From Pictodentalium vernedei (taxonomy: Eukaryota > Mollusca > Scaphopoda > Dentaliida > Dentaliidae), in NCBI GenBank assembly GCA_031216915.1, contig CM062297.1, positions 180,072,350 through 180,136,349 of the forward strand: 64,000 nucleotides of DNA, read 5' to 3'. Below the pieces are notes generated by a model that saw only the letters and a list, made by a program, of their open reading frames with translations, searched no databases and was not told where the DNA came from. A program made the translations under genes and the position numbers. Of this stretch, positions 62,743 to 64,000 are shown in pieces. Within the stretch, counting starts at the first letter, position 1. Each line of letters opens with the position of its first letter.

Positions 62743-63412
62743 TATTAGTCGAGTTTTGATGAAGTCAAACTCAACTTATAGTTTGATGAAGTGGCGGGTG
62801 GGCGGGCGTAAACAATTGGTTTCCGGGCAATAACTTTAGTTCTATTTGATGCACCTTTACCAAAATTATACCAGAGGTTACCCTATAGGAAAGGAAGACA
62901 CCTATTGATTTCAGAGTCTTGTGCCCCAAGGTCAAGGTCACTGTTACTATAAATAGAATATTTTGTGACAAATTGGTTTCCGGGCAATAACTTTAGTTCT
63001 ATTTGACGCACCTTTACCAAACTTATACCAGAGGTTACCCTATAGGAAGGGAAGACACCTATTGATTTCGGAGTCTGGGACTCCAAGGTCAAGGTTACTG
63101 TTACTATAAATAGAATATTTTATGACAAATTGGTTTCCAGGCAATAACTTTAGTTCTATTTGACGCACCTTTACCAAACTTATACCAGAGGTTACCCTAT
63201 AGGAAGGGAAGACACCTATTGATTTCAGAGTCTGGGACTCCAAGGTCAAGGTCACTGTTACTATAAATAGAATATTTTGTGACAAATTGGTTTCCGGGCA
63301 ATAACTTTAGTTCTATTCCGTGCATCTTCACTAAACTTATACCACAGGTTACCCTATAGGAAGGGAAGACACCTATCGATTTTGGGTCTTCAGAATTTCC
63401 TGAGGACATCAT
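62743..63412 (+). repeat. Repeat element with four 157-bp tandem units
   Basis: It opens with TTAGTCGAGTTTTGATGAAG and GTGGCGGGTGGGCGGGCG. Units then contain TTGGTTTCCGGGCAATAACT, AGAGGTTACCCTATAGGAA and CCAAGGTCAAGGTCACTGTT. The landmark GGAAGACACCTATTGAT recurs at about 62892, 63049, 63206 and 63363, exactly 157 bases apart. The unit is not a multiple of three but reads open on the minus strand in overlapping frames, which gives repeated false peptides. Confidence 0.8.
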
Positions 63413-64000
63413 TTAATCTTCTTCCAATTATTCAGCAAGAAACTACTGATTATCATTCAGGCTTGGACCATATTTATTCAAACATCACGGCTACAAGTGG
63501 AGTTCAAGAATGCTATTGGACAGACCATAAAATGCTATGGATGCAGTTCAAGTTGTAGAATACATCTGTTTTAAACAGGTATTAATGTTTGCTGCCAGTT
63601 ACAAAGAGCTGTCATTCAAATGACCCTGTGTGATGCCCTGGGTACATCCTAGAACATGCCCCTGGTGCAGCACCAGGTACATGTTCTGGTATGCAGTGAG
63701 AATAAGGCCATGGTAGAAACTGCATCAAGTAAAAATCTTCTAAAACTGGGTGTGGTAATAGGTGATCGCTTCAGTCTGTCCTTATTGCTACTCAATGTCT
63801 TATGACCTTAGTTGTTGAAAGTGATATTAAACACCAATAAATCGATGCTGTTCAAATGGACTAACAGCAGCAATTATCTGTCTGCTGTTCAGTGACATTA
63901 AATTGGCCAGTGGTTATTAAGTTAGCACCACTAATATTGATATCACTGCAATTGGCACATTGAGGTGGCTCCAGTTTTATCCATATTTTTATTGCTTACT
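63413..64000. other. Intron end of window with hairpin and SINE tail
   Basis: A hairpin lies at about 63640-63695 (GTACATCCTAGAACATGCCC, CTGGTGCAGCACCAGGTACA, TGTTCTGGTA). A SINE 3' tail (GATATTAAACACCAATAAAT) is at 63820-63842. No ABCA exon is visible. Confidence 0.5.

Noticed and set aside
62771..63412. Four overlapping minus-strand frames with near-identical peptides
   Set aside because: They are products of the 157-bp tandem repeat. The unit length is not a multiple of three and no gene structure is present.
62743..63412. CRISPR-like regular repeats
   Set aside because: The genome is eukaryotic, the units are long (157 bp) and contiguous without spacers, and no cas genes are present.
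50243..64000. Search for the next ABCA exon (the W-D-x-G-P-R segment and second membrane helix)
   Set aside because: No open segment with this motif was found on the + strand. The intron appears to run past the window.

Overview
This is a eukaryotic window. It has spliced exons with GT/AG boundaries, no operons, long AT-rich introns and a dense layer of transposons. The repeat types point to a marine invertebrate: DIRS-type retroelements, tRNA-derived SINEs with a TTGGGCAAGAC motif, and repeats with GCTCACCTGA ends followed by TCCGTCCGTC runs. I think a lophotrochozoan such as a mollusc is most likely, but that is inference from repeat style and not a species call.

One host gene crosses the window on the + strand. 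Nine exons (3084-3217, 9992-10110, 14446-14643, 20218-20401, 24125-24310, 26490-26629, 37057-37173, 38781-39033, 50107-50242) have matching splice phases. Together they encode about 489 residues of the first extracellular domain of an ABC subfamily A transporter (ABCA1/2/4/7 group). The N-terminal exon(s) lie before the window. The transmembrane and ATP-binding exons lie beyond it.

Everything else is intron, largely filled by mobile DNA. (1) Three DIRS-type tyrosine-recombinase retrotransposons, all in the sense orientation of the host gene: DIRS-1 (29568-36477, complete but broken), DIRS-2 (42474-49430, RT deleted, gag duplicated, near-identical terminal repeats) and DIRS-3 (55479-62230, best RT, 3' end lost). 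(2) Many short palindromic MITEs: TTAA-flanked piggyBac-like families (here B, C, D, E), TA-flanked families (A, H and one more), a hAT-like element with a perfect 8-bp target duplication, and families G, N, O and S. (3) tRNA-derived SINEs at 9137-9490, 24735-25083 and 40630-40995. (4) Tandem arrays with units of about 68, 157, 166 and 338 bp. (5) One small minus-strand ORF with a FLYWCH-like zinc-finger pattern (28751-29149).

The nesting gives a relative history. For example, DIRS-2 and a C element both sit inside a G element, an A element sits inside a B element and another inside an A element, a SINE sits inside an A element, and a 2-kb repeat sits inside the DIRS-3 gag. The most interesting signals are the defective but apparently recently moved DIRS-2, a palindromic core shared by otherwise different TTAA elements, and an exonic palindrome beside a furin-like RRKKR site in the transporter.
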